Shown piece after piece: positions 1 to 7,315 of a stretch of 32,558 bases of DNA. The stretch is taken from the NCBI GenBank assembly GCA_965549355.1, contig CBEVGD010000005.1, forward strand, positions 1-32,558. The letters are read 5' to 3'. Within the stretch, counting starts at the first letter, position 1; the number at the start of each line of letters is the position of its first letter. The notes under the pieces were generated by a model. It worked only from the letters and a program-made list of their open reading frames with translations. It was not told the DNA's origin and searched no databases. The DNA comes from M55B120 sp965549355. Its GTDB lineage: Bacteria > Actinomycetota > Humimicrobiia > Humimicrobiales > Humimicrobiaceae. A program made the position numbers and the translations under genes.

Positions 1-62
1 AAAAGACCTTATATTTTTTCTACAATATTCATACCTGATATGTTAATATCTTATATATTAGA

Positions 63-938
63 ATGAAGCGCGGGAACAATAAACGGACCCTTATTATGGA
101 TGATGCTATAAAAAAAGTTATTATCATTTTAATTATTATAATGCTCATTCTTCCGCTTATATCCGGCTGCGACCCTACATTTATAGACATATATACACAA
201 TTAAATGAAGACTATTCGGGTACGCGGACAGTGGATATAGCTGTAAAGACTGAGTATATCCGAAAGGGAGATGTCACGCTCGAACAGAACCTGTCCCTCT
301 TTGATAAATTACTTGAGATACTTCCTGAAGGCGAGATAGATACTTTTGAAGAAGAAGGCTATACCCATTTTTCCTCAAAGATCGTCTTTGATGATATCAA
401 TTTTCTCAAACATATCTCCATAGATGACTTTTCCAGCGAACTCTCACAGAGATTCCTCGCAAAAATGGAGATTGATGAGTATTTTTTTTACAGGGAAGTT
501 TTTTTTGAAGATTATATCGATATGAAGATCGATGAGACCCTGCTTAATTCCAGTGATGCCAATTCGGACCATAACCACCTCCATAATCTTGCCAGTGCTG
601 ACAGCGGAATCCTGGATATTACATATCAAATCAAATTTCCCGTAAAGATAGTCAAGTCCAATGCAGATCTTATAGGGGATAACAATATCGCTATCTGGAA
701 TATACCCTACGGCCGGGAACAGAAGATCTTGATTGAGGGGAAGAAGACAAAATTTCTGTCATATTTCATGGTCGTAATACTGGGACTGCTTGGACTTTTT
801 ATACTCTTTATCATCTTTGCCCTGGTATTCAGCTCGCGTCTCAGAAGAAAGCCGTCCAGAACGGGATCTCAAAAGACATATGATAATTATTTCAAGAAGG
901 ACAGGTATTTTAGCAATGACGACAAAGATGAACTCTGA
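63..938 (+). CDS. membrane-anchored lipoprotein, LppM-like (tentative)
   Basis: Predicted lipoprotein of 291 residues. A hydrophobic signal of about 18 residues ends in a lipobox (LISGC), so the mature protein should begin at the Cys near residue 36. The body, about residues 37-230, is soluble and acidic with beta-rich character. A second hydrophobic segment (about 235-262) is followed by a basic stretch and a polar tail, so the protein is tethered at both ends. This layout recalls the LppM/DUF3153 lipoproteins; that family call is from memory of the architecture, not a match. Neither this start nor the alternative ATG at 96, which gives a more ordinary signal length, has a good Shine-Dalgarno site. 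The 3' end overlaps the fumarase beta gene, which suggests co-transcription. Confidence 0.7.
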   Translation: MKRGNNKRTLIMDDAIKKVIIILIIIMLILPLISGCDPTFIDIYTQLNEDYSGTRTVDIAVKTEYIRKGDVTLEQNLSLFDKLLEILPEGEIDTFEEEGYTHFSSKIVFDDINFLKHISIDDFSSELSQRFLAKMEIDEYFFYREVFFEDYIDMKIDETLLNSSDANSDHNHLHNLASADSGILDITYQIKFPVKIVKSNADLIGDNNIAIWNIPYGREQKILIEGKKTKFLSYFMVVILGLLGLFILFIIFALVFSSRLRRKPSRTGSQKTYDNYFKKDRYFSNDDKDEL

Positions 939-1494
939 ATGGGCCAATGGCCCCGGTGCCCTCCACCTAAAGACTCCTCTGGACACTAATAAAGTAAAGA
1001 AGCTTCATTCAGGCGATATGATATATTTGAGCGGCACTATTTATGGAGCAAGGGATGCTGCACACAAGAGGATGTTAAAAGCTATCAGGGACGGACAGTC
1101 TCTTCCAGTGGGCCTGGCTGATATTACAATATTCTATGTCGGCCCCTCTCCGACACCCCCGGGAAAGAGAAGCGGAAGCATAGGCCCGACCACTGCTGCA
1201 AGGATGGACGCCGTTACAGAGCCTCTTCTGGCCCGGGGCGTCAGGGCCATGATAGGAAAGGGCAAAAGAAGCGAAACATTAAAGAAGATGTGCCCCGAAT
1301 ATGGATCTGTCTATCTTATATCTATCGGCGGGATCGCAGCTTATCTTTCTTCAAAGGTCAGCCGGATTGAAGCTATTGCATATGAGGACCTTGGTCCCGA
1401 AGCGATCTATAGGATAGAGATCAACGACTTTCCACTGTTTGTGGCTTATGATATATATGGCGGCGATATCTTTGAATACTCTATAGATAATTGA
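916..1494 (+). CDS. class I fumarate hydratase (or L-tartrate dehydratase) beta subunit
   Basis: Beta (C-terminal) subunit of a two-subunit, oxygen-sensitive 4Fe-4S hydro-lyase, 192 residues, which interconverts fumarate and malate or dehydrates tartrate. Family hallmarks seen: the GDMIYLSGTIYGARDAAHKR stretch near the N terminus, the TPPGKRSGSIGPTT substrate-binding loop, IGKG, and the EAIAYEDLGPEAIYR block near the C terminus. The reading frame is open further upstream, but family alignment begins around here; ATG 916 is preceded by AAGAAGGACAGG, while ATG 928 has no ribosome site. It overlaps the lipoprotein gene by 23 bases. Its alpha partner is not adjacent: it lies at 3268-4125 on the other strand. 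Fumarase versus tartrate dehydratase cannot be settled from sequence; fumarase is the default. Confidence 0.88.
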   Translation: MTTKMNSEWANGPGALHLKTPLDTNKVKKLHSGDMIYLSGTIYGARDAAHKRMLKAIRDGQSLPVGLADITIFYVGPSPTPPGKRSGSIGPTTAARMDAVTEPLLARGVRAMIGKGKRSETLKKMCPEYGSVYLISIGGIAAYLSSKVSRIEAIAYEDLGPEAIYRIEINDFPLFVAYDIYGGDIFEYSIDN

Positions 1495-1512
1495 TCAAGA
1501 GAATCAGTTAAA

Positions 1513-1525
1513 TTTGATAATCAAA
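1513..1525. repeat. short palindrome upstream of MFS promoter
   Basis: TTTGAT-a-ATCAAA, perfect six-base arms with a one-base centre, 14 bases upstream of the -35 box at 1539. It could be a regulator site. It is too short and lacks a T-run, so it is unlikely to be a terminator for the fumarase gene. Confidence 0.3.
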
Positions 1526-1538
1526 CCATTGTTTTTGT

Positions 1539-1566
1539 TTGACAATCCTAAAAAATAAGGTATTAT
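1539..1566 (+). promoter_or_regulatory. sigma70-type promoter of the MFS-padR operon
   Basis: -35 TTGACA (1539-1544, perfect), 16-base spacer, -10 TATTAT (1561-1566, five of six). The predicted start is about 1573, giving a leader of roughly 50 bases before the GTG start of the transporter. Confidence 0.65.
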
Positions 1567-1580
1567 TGATAATATCTATA

Positions 1581-1592
1581 TACGATATCGTA
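1581..1592. promoter_or_regulatory. putative operator (perfect 12-base palindrome)
   Basis: TACGATATCGTA is a perfect palindrome about 8-20 bases downstream of the predicted transcription start. This is where a repressor would block initiation. The PadR-family protein encoded after the transporter is the obvious candidate ligand; that link is inference. Confidence 0.4.
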
Positions 1593-1624
1593 ATACAATA
1601 CTATAAACCGGAAAGAGCAAAACA

Positions 1625-2800
1625 GTGGCCAATAAAAAATTTAAAAACAATATTGTCCTTCTTGGGATGGTTTCTTTATTTACCGATCTTTCAAGCCAGA
1701 TGATATATCCTTTGATCCCTGAATTTCTTGTCAGCATTGGGACCAAAAAGGCAATAATAGGTGCGATAGAAGGTATTGCAGAGAGTACCGCATCCCTGCT
1801 TAAACCCGTTTTTGGCAGACTCTCAGACAAATTAAAGAATAGAAAGTTATTTATTTATCTCGGTTATGGCTTATCTGCTATCTCGAAGCCATTTTTGTTC
1901 TTTGCCAATTCCTGGGCAGCTGTACTGACTGTAAAATTTTTCGAAAGGATCGGCAAGGCTTCCAGGACCCCGGCCCGGGATGCATTGATATCGACTTCCG
2001 TTGATGCTTCAAAAAAGGGCAGAGCTTTTGGTTTCCATAGGGCAATGGACAGGATCGGCGCCATCGGCGGCCCACTTATCGCTATGCTTATTTTATTCTT
2101 CTTTAAGGGTAATGTCCGGCTGGTCTTTTTACTGTCTGTAATCCCTGCTGTCATGGCTCTGTTTTTTATAAGATTTGTGAAAGAGACCCCTCCTGAAAAG
2201 AAAACCGGCCGGAATATAAAATCCAAAAGCAGTCTCAGAAGCACGCCTTTTATTCTGTTTATGGCGGCAAGTATTGTATTTAGCCTGGGGAATTCTTCAA
2301 ATGCCTTCCTTATTCTCAAAGCCAGAGAGACAGGGCTCTCGATTTTCCTGATCCCTATTATCTGGATCGTCTATAATATATTTTGTTCACTATCATCACC
2401 AGTATTTGGTTCGCTATCTGATAAGATCGGTAGAAGACCGGTGATTATTACATCCTTTATTTACTATTCAATAATCTATTATTTATTTTCTATATCTAAT
2501 TCTCTGTGGTCCGTCTGGGTCCTGTTCGGGGCATATGGCATTTACTATGGATTATCAGAAGGTGTTTTCAGGGCATATATCGCGGACCTTGTGCCCTCCG
2601 GTCAAAGAGCCACAGCTTATGGCTTATTTAACACCGGAATAGGCCTTGCCCTATTCCCTGCGTCAATCATAATGGGGACATTATGGGATCTCTTTGGAAG
2701 CAGATGGGCATTTACTGTTTCGGCTGTTTTTAGCCTGCTCGGGTTCCTGATCTTTTTAATAAGCCTGATACTCAGCAGAAAAAAGTTAGGAGCCTGTTAA
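1625..2800 (+). CDS. MFS transporter
   Basis: Major facilitator superfamily permease of 391 residues with about 12 hydrophobic segments in the inner membrane. The MFS loop 2-3 motif appears in both halves: PVFGRLSDKLKNRK near residue 60 and SPVFGSLSDKIGRRP near 260. This supports the family and shows the internal duplication. The substrate is not predictable; pairing with a PadR-type regulator is typical of drug or aromatic-compound efflux. The start is GTG at 1625 with GGAAAGAG about 9 bases upstream, behind a strong promoter. The last four codons (LGAC) and the stop lie inside a dispersed repeat (2786-2821), so the present C terminus may have been set by insertion of that element. Confidence 0.9.
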   Translation: MANKKFKNNIVLLGMVSLFTDLSSQMIYPLIPEFLVSIGTKKAIIGAIEGIAESTASLLKPVFGRLSDKLKNRKLFIYLGYGLSAISKPFLFFANSWAAVLTVKFFERIGKASRTPARDALISTSVDASKKGRAFGFHRAMDRIGAIGGPLIAMLILFFFKGNVRLVFLLSVIPAVMALFFIRFVKETPPEKKTGRNIKSKSSLRSTPFILFMAASIVFSLGNSSNAFLILKARETGLSIFLIPIIWIVYNIFCSLSSPVFGSLSDKIGRRPVIITSFIYYSIIYYLFSISNSLWSVWVLFGAYGIYYGLSEGVFRAYIADLVPSGQRATAYGLFNTGIGLALFPASIIMGTLWDLFGSRWAFTVSAVFSLLGFLIFLISLILSRKKLGAC

Positions 2801-2821
2801 GAAAACTGGGCTCTTAGCTTC
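2786..2821 (+). repeat. dispersed 3'-end repeat, copy 1 (diverged)
   Basis: TTAGGAGCCTGTTAAGAAAA followed by CTGGGCTC matches copies at 13341-13376 and 22811-22844 apart from a few changes. It overlaps the stop codon of the MFS gene: the altered bases TGTTAA supply the stop. GAGCC and GGCTC can form a short stem. It separates the transporter from padR. Confidence 0.6.
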
Positions 2822-2840
2822 AAATACGGGGAGGTAAATA

Positions 2841-3155
2841 ATGGAAGATAGGATCTTCCGTGATTTTTTTCTTGGATTTATAAAGCTGCATATCCTCTAT
2901 CATTCAAAGAAGGAAGAGATCTATGGAAAAGAATTTAAAAATGAACTTGCGCGACATGGATATGATATTTCTTTCGGAACGCTTTATCCCATATTCCATA
3001 AGCTGGAAAAAAACGGATATCTGTTCTCGAGAAAAGCTAATATAGGAGGGAAAATAAGAAAGTACTATTCTATAACAGATAAAGGGGATGCGATCCTTAA
3101 AAAATCAAAACACAGGGCCAGAGAACTTTTTAATGAATTATTTGAAAATCAATAA
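2841..3155 (+). CDS. PadR-family transcriptional regulator
   Basis: Winged-helix regulator of 104 residues, usual for the short PadR subgroup. Seen: the N-terminal helical part, then YGKEFKNELARHGYDISFGT leading into LYPIFHKLEKNGYL, the recognition-helix and helix-4 signature of PadR proteins. The wing follows (KIRKYYSITDKGDAIL), then a short C-terminal dimerisation helix. GGGGAGG lies 8 bases before the ATG. It follows the MFS gene on the same strand with only the repeat between them, so it is probably the operon's own repressor and may bind the palindrome at 1581. The ligand is unknown. Confidence 0.9.
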   Translation: MEDRIFRDFFLGFIKLHILYHSKKEEIYGKEFKNELARHGYDISFGTLYPIFHKLEKNGYLFSRKANIGGKIRKYYSITDKGDAILKKSKHRARELFNELFENQ

Positions 3156-3166
3156 AACTATGATTT

Positions 3167-3220
3167 ATTTCCACTTCTAGCTTAAAGTGGAAATGGTTTA
3201 TTAAACCTTTTCCACTTCTA
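3167..3220. repeat. three-armed inverted/direct repeat (two competing hairpins)
   Basis: Hairpin A pairs ATTTCCACTT (3167-3176) with AAGTGGAAAT (3185-3194). Hairpin B spans 3186-3216 and folds almost perfectly on itself: AGTGGAAA/TTTCCACT outer arms and GGTTTA/TAAACC inner arms around one base. The middle arm AAGTGGAAAT is shared, so the two hairpins exclude each other. TTTCCACTTCTA occurs twice as a direct repeat (3168-3179 and 3209-3220). It lies in the gap between the convergent padR and fumarase alpha genes, with no strong T-run. It may be a bidirectional transcript end, a mobile-element remnant or a regulator site. Confidence 0.6.
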
Positions 3221-3267
3221 AAAAATAGCGTTTAGCAAACTAATACAGGCAATATGGTTTATACTTC

Positions 3268-4125
3268 TTATAGCGGCAATATCTTTGAAGAGGCCCGCCT
3301 GAGACTGTGGCACTGAAGAAAAACCGATACCGGAAGGGTTGCTATATGGCAGGGAGCAAATTCAATATTACATCCGATTGCAGTAGTTTTCCCTCCCAGG
3401 CCCTGCGGGCCTATGCCGGTATTGTTTACTTCTTCAAGGATGTTCTCTTCAAGGGATCTGTACCTTTTATCACTATTTCTTATATTTAAATCCCTGAAAG
3501 CTGCGGTCCTTGCCAGTTTTGTTACTTCCGATGCTGTACTGCCTATGCCTATGCCTATGATGACCGGTGGACAGCATTTGGTGACATTGGCCCTGACAAG
3601 CTCCAGCACAAGGCTGGTTATCCTGTCCTGTCCGATAGAAGGATTCTCCATGGAAAGATATGAACAGTTTTCGCTGCCCCCGCCTTTCAGTGATACTGAT
3701 ATCTCCAGTCCCGGACCGGTTCCAAACCGTGTCGAGATAAGGGCAGGGGTATTATTTCCTGTATTTACCCTTTCATATAGAGGGTCGTTTACTATGGACC
3801 TTCTCAGAAAATTACTATTATAGCTTTTTGCGACTGCATCATTAAGGTGTTTGTAAAGATTTCCGCTGTCTTCAATATTTATACCGGGACCGATCTTAAG
3901 ATCTATATATGTATTTCCACAGTCCTGACATAAGGGAAGCTTTTCCCTGGGGGCTGCTAAGGAATTTTCAAGTATAAGGTCCAGGACCTGCCTCGCAGAA
4001 CTTCCGGTTTCCCCTTTTCTGAATCGTTTGACCGCTTCTTCTATATCAGGAGGAAGATTGAAGCTTGCTTCCGCTATCAGCTCCGCTACTTTGCTTTTTA
4101 TTTTTGTAATTTTTATACTTTTCAT
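3268..4125 (-). CDS. class I fumarate hydratase (or L-tartrate dehydratase) alpha subunit
   Basis: Alpha (N-terminal, iron-sulfur) subunit of the two-subunit class I fumarase, 285 residues, the usual length. Seen: the typical start with VAELIAEASFNLPPDIEEA, the first cluster motif PLCQDCGN (Cys66), FGTGPGLEIS, the second cluster motif NVTKCCPP (Cys184/185), GIGIGSTASE, and the C-terminal GGKTTAIGCNIEFAPCHIAT with the third Cys, then CHSLRRA. The ATG at 4125 fits the family N terminus exactly and has GGAAAAG just upstream. It therefore overlaps the 3' end of topA by 80 bases, so expression is likely coupled to topA. The beta partner is at 916-1494 on the opposite strand, which is unusual. Confidence 0.9.
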   Translation of the reverse strand: MKSIKITKIKSKVAELIAEASFNLPPDIEEAVKRFRKGETGSSARQVLDLILENSLAAPREKLPLCQDCGNTYIDLKIGPGINIEDSGNLYKHLNDAVAKSYNSNFLRRSIVNDPLYERVNTGNNTPALISTRFGTGPGLEISVSLKGGGSENCSYLSMENPSIGQDRITSLVLELVRANVTKCCPPVIIGIGIGSTASEVTKLARTAAFRDLNIRNSDKRYRSLEENILEEVNNTGIGPQGLGGKTTAIGCNIEFAPCHIATLPVSVFLQCHSLRRASSKILPL

Positions 4126-6145
4126 CTTTTCCAGGACAATCCGGATTGATGCAGAGATCCCAGGGTCTTCTGCCCTTATTTATGATCTTGACTTTTGGAT
4201 GCTGGCAATGCTTGCACAGGTCCTTTGTGGTTAATAAGAGCCCTCTCTGGGGAAGCGGGAAAGTAGTCTTGCATTTGGGGTATTCATTGCATCCGAGGAA
4301 CCTCTTCTTTGAAGCCCTGGCCACCCTTACTATAAGGTCGCCCCGGCATCCCTCTCCCGGACATTTGCCTGCAATAAGGTCTTCTTTTATTCCCTTCTGT
4401 ATTTCCCTGGAGATCTCTTCCTTCTCTTTCTGAAGGACCGTCATCACTTCTTTAAGCATACTCCTTGATCTGTCAACGACTTCGTCTTTTGCCTCATCTC
4501 CATTTACTATGCCATCCATATACATCTCAAGTTCGGATGTCATATCCGGCGTAGATATTTTCTCTGCATGTTTTTTAAGCATCTTTATTACAGCAATAGC
4601 TTTTTCTGATGATTCAAGGGGATTACCCCTTATATATCCTCTGTTTAAAAGAGTCTGGATTATACTGTGCCTGGTAGCCTTTGTGCCCAGCCCGAGCTCT
4701 TCCATCCTCTGCACAAGTCTTCCCTGGCTATATCTTGCAGGAGGCTTAGTCTCTTTGCCCGCCATTTCTCTGTCTATTATGGCAAGATCCTGCTCTGCCT
4801 TTAATTCCGGGACAAATACATCCTGATGCTTGTAATAAGGGTAGTGCCGCGTCCACCCGGGTGTTATTACTGTAGAACCATTTGCCGCAAAAGTCTCTCC
4901 ATTTACATCTATTTTTGCAGAAATGCTTTTCATCTTCGCGGGTGGAAGAAGGGTCGCTGCAAATCTTCTTACGATAAGCTCATATAGTTTCCACTCATCA
5001 GCAGATAGCGCTGATTTTGCGGCAACAGAAGTCGGATAGATGGGCGGATGATCGGTAGTTTTCTTCCTCCCCCTTGATGGATTTATTTTCTCCTGAGCAA
5101 GGATCTCATCAGAAAGCTCCTTGAAATGAGGGGACCTGCCGAGCATCCCGGCAATCTCCCTGAGATCTATTGTCGAGGGATAAACGGTATTATCCGTTCT
5201 CGGATAGCTCATATAACCGTTCATGTACAGGCTTTCAGCGATACTTATCGTTTTGGTGGCTGTAAAACCCAGAGAACTTCCGCTCATTATGAGATTTGTA
5301 GTATTAAGAGGAGTGAGCGGCTTAATGCTTTTAATCGTCTCTTTTGATTCTATTACCCTGCCACTATCGCCTATTCTGTCAAAGACAGCCCCTGCTTCAT
5401 CTTTTTTGGTAAATTTCTTTTTCTTATGGGCGGCCTCAAATTCTTCACCGGCATCCGTTTTTAATTTTATCTTTATCACCCAGTAAGGAGTTGGTTTAAA
5501 ACTTTTTATCTCCAGCTCCCTGTCCACTATCAGGGCAAGAGTGGGGGTCTGTACCCTGCCGACTGAAAGGAACTTATCCTTTACCTGGTAAGTCGCAAGG
5601 GAAATAAACCGGGTAAGCACTGCACCCCATACAAGATCGATATCCTGCCTTGCTCTTCCGGCAAAAGCCAGGTTCAGATCTATCCTTCCGGGTTTTGAAA
5701 AAGCCTCATTTATATCTTTAGGTGTTATTGCCGAGAATTTTGCCCTTTTGGATACAAGCTGGCTATTTTTCCCCTGGATCACCTGAAGGGCATCATAACC
5801 GATAAGCTCTCCCTCCCTATCATAGTCAGTGGCCACTATTACTTCACTGACCTCGGAAGCTATTTTCTCGAGAGCCTTGACTATCATTTTTTGTATCGGC
5901 GCCTTTTCAATTTCCGCATCTATAAGCTCTACGGGATCGACTTTGAACCAGTTTGAAAACTCCTTTGGATAATCAACCTTGAGTATATGCCCCTTAAGGC
6001 CTATTACCTTATAGTCCTGCCCATCAATTTTGAAATTGTGTACCGGTACGCCATATACCTTCTCATCAGAAATACCGTTTTTGGCAAGTATCTTTGCAAT
6101 CCTTTTAGCGGCTATTTCTTTTTCACTTATTATTAGTTTCATCAT
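4046..6145 (-). CDS. topA: DNA topoisomerase I, archaeal-type (type IA)
   Basis: Type IA topoisomerase of 699 residues that relaxes negative supercoils. The N terminus (LIISEKEIAAKRIAKILA) is the Toprim start seen in archaeal TopA proteins. Toprim acidic residues follow in DYDREGELIG (Asp107, Asp109, Glu112). The active-site motif is YMSYPRTDN, with nucleophile Tyr314. The C-terminal part carries Cys pairs consistent with zinc ribbons (Cys595/600/619/625 and 644/647/665/670). The last 27 or so residues are a Lys- and Ser-rich tail encoded in the stretch that overlaps the fumarase alpha start. This tail may be a secondary extension after stop-codon loss. An archaeal-type enzyme in a genome with murein genes suggests old transfer, but I see no sign of recent import. 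Confidence 0.93.
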   Translation of the reverse strand: MMKLIISEKEIAAKRIAKILAKNGISDEKVYGVPVHNFKIDGQDYKVIGLKGHILKVDYPKEFSNWFKVDPVELIDAEIEKAPIQKMIVKALEKIASEVSEVIVATDYDREGELIGYDALQVIQGKNSQLVSKRAKFSAITPKDINEAFSKPGRIDLNLAFAGRARQDIDLVWGAVLTRFISLATYQVKDKFLSVGRVQTPTLALIVDRELEIKSFKPTPYWVIKIKLKTDAGEEFEAAHKKKKFTKKDEAGAVFDRIGDSGRVIESKETIKSIKPLTPLNTTNLIMSGSSLGFTATKTISIAESLYMNGYMSYPRTDNTVYPSTIDLREIAGMLGRSPHFKELSDEILAQEKINPSRGRKKTTDHPPIYPTSVAAKSALSADEWKLYELIVRRFAATLLPPAKMKSISAKIDVNGETFAANGSTVITPGWTRHYPYYKHQDVFVPELKAEQDLAIIDREMAGKETKPPARYSQGRLVQRMEELGLGTKATRHSIIQTLLNRGYIRGNPLESSEKAIAVIKMLKKHAEKISTPDMTSELEMYMDGIVNGDEAKDEVVDRSRSMLKEVMTVLQKEKEEISREIQKGIKEDLIAGKCPGEGCRGDLIVRVARASKKRFLGCNEYPKCKTTFPLPQRGLLLTTKDLCKHCQHPKVKIINKGRRPWDLCINPDCPGKDEKYKNYKNKKQSSGADSGSKLQSSS

Positions 6146-6270
6146 ATATTGCCGATAATATGTATTTAAAAATATCCCGTTTTGGTTTTATCTGCTTCTG
6201 AGATTGAAATAATAACACTAAAATAAATAAAAATACAATTTAAAAAATTTCTTTTAATCCCATTATTGTT

Positions 6271-6276
6271 TATAAT
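6271..6276 (+). promoter_or_regulatory. possible -10 element upstream of nadA
   Basis: TATAAT preceded by TG two bases upstream (near extended -10), in the 231-base divergent gap between topA and nadA. The -35 region (TTTCTT at 6248-6253, 17-base spacing) is poor. Six-base inverted arms ATCAGC (6302-6307) and GCTGAT (6331-6336) lie further down and could be part of a regulator site. I do not recognise a known NAD-responsive operator. Confidence 0.35.
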
Positions 6277-6376
6277 CCTGAGTAGGAGATAGTTCTCTAT
6301 CATCAGCTAAAATATTATTTAATTTTTACCGCTGATAGTTTAAAATAGCTAAAACTGTGATCCGGGGAAAGATTGT

Positions 6377-7288
6377 ATGGCAAATAATAATATCGCTGAC
6401 AAAATAATCAAATTAAAACAAAAAAAGAATGCTGTCATCCTTGCCCATAATTACCAGATCGGCGAGGTCCAGGATATAGCAGATTTTGTAGGAGATTCCC
6501 TGCAGCTCAGCATAGAAGCAAGCAAGGTCAAAAATTCAATAATAGTATTCTGCGGAGTACATTTTATGGCTGAGACCGCAAAAATACTTAATCCGGGAAA
6601 GATGGTTCTTCTTCCGGATAAAAACGCTGGATGCCCGATGGCTGATATGATAACGGCAAATCAGCTTAAAGAGCTCAAGCAGGCCCATCCCGGCGCTGTC
6701 GTCATCTGTTATGTCAATTCCACTGCAGCGGTCAAAGCCCTGAGCGATATATGCTGCACCTCATCCAATGCGGTGAGAGTCGTGGAATCCGTTCCAGCCG
6801 GTAAAGAGATAATCTTTGTGCCCGACAAATATCTTGGAAGCTATGTCCAGTCAAGGACCGGGAGGAAGATGATATTCTGGAACGGCTACTGCCCCACCCA
6901 TATAAGGATAAATGCAAAGAATATAATCGCACTAAAGAAAAAACATCTCGACAGTGAAGTGATCGTTCATCCCGAGAACACACCAGAGGTCATAGAGGTG
7001 GCCGACAGAGTGGAATCGACAGGCGGGATGCTTAGATATGTAAAGGAATCCAGTAAAAATACCTTCATAATAGGAACCGAGATCGGTATAATACACCGAC
7101 TGAAGAAGGAAAATCCCGGGAAACAATTAATACCGGCATTTGATAAAGCCCTGTGTCCGAATATGAAGCTTACAACACTGGAAAAGATCCTCTGGTCCCT
7201 TGAAGAAGAGCAGGCAAAGATAGTGGTTCCTGCAGATATCGCCAGGAAGGCAATATCTGCCATTGACAGGATGATAGCGCTAAAGTAG
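6377..7288 (+). CDS. nadA: quinolinate synthase
   Basis: Condenses iminoaspartate with dihydroxyacetone phosphate to quinolinate, the second step of NAD synthesis from aspartate; a cytosolic 4Fe-4S enzyme. The 303 residues match the short NadA class. The three cluster cysteines are in their expected settings: NAGCPMAD (Cys86), NGYCPTH (Cys172) and ALCPNMK (Cys260). The start VILAHNYQ and the YVNSTAAVKALSDICCTS block are also family hallmarks. GGGGAAAG precedes the ATG by about 8 bases. It is first in a same-strand operon with nadB and nadC, 27 bases before nadB. Confidence 0.96.
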   Translation: MANNNIADKIIKLKQKKNAVILAHNYQIGEVQDIADFVGDSLQLSIEASKVKNSIIVFCGVHFMAETAKILNPGKMVLLPDKNAGCPMADMITANQLKELKQAHPGAVVICYVNSTAAVKALSDICCTSSNAVRVVESVPAGKEIIFVPDKYLGSYVQSRTGRKMIFWNGYCPTHIRINAKNIIALKKKHLDSEVIVHPENTPEVIEVADRVESTGGMLRYVKESSKNTFIIGTEIGIIHRLKKENPGKQLIPAFDKALCPNMKLTTLEKILWSLEEEQAKIVVPADIARKAISAIDRMIALK

Positions 7289-7315
7289 TTTAATAATTAT
7301 TTAAGAGTTTGGATC

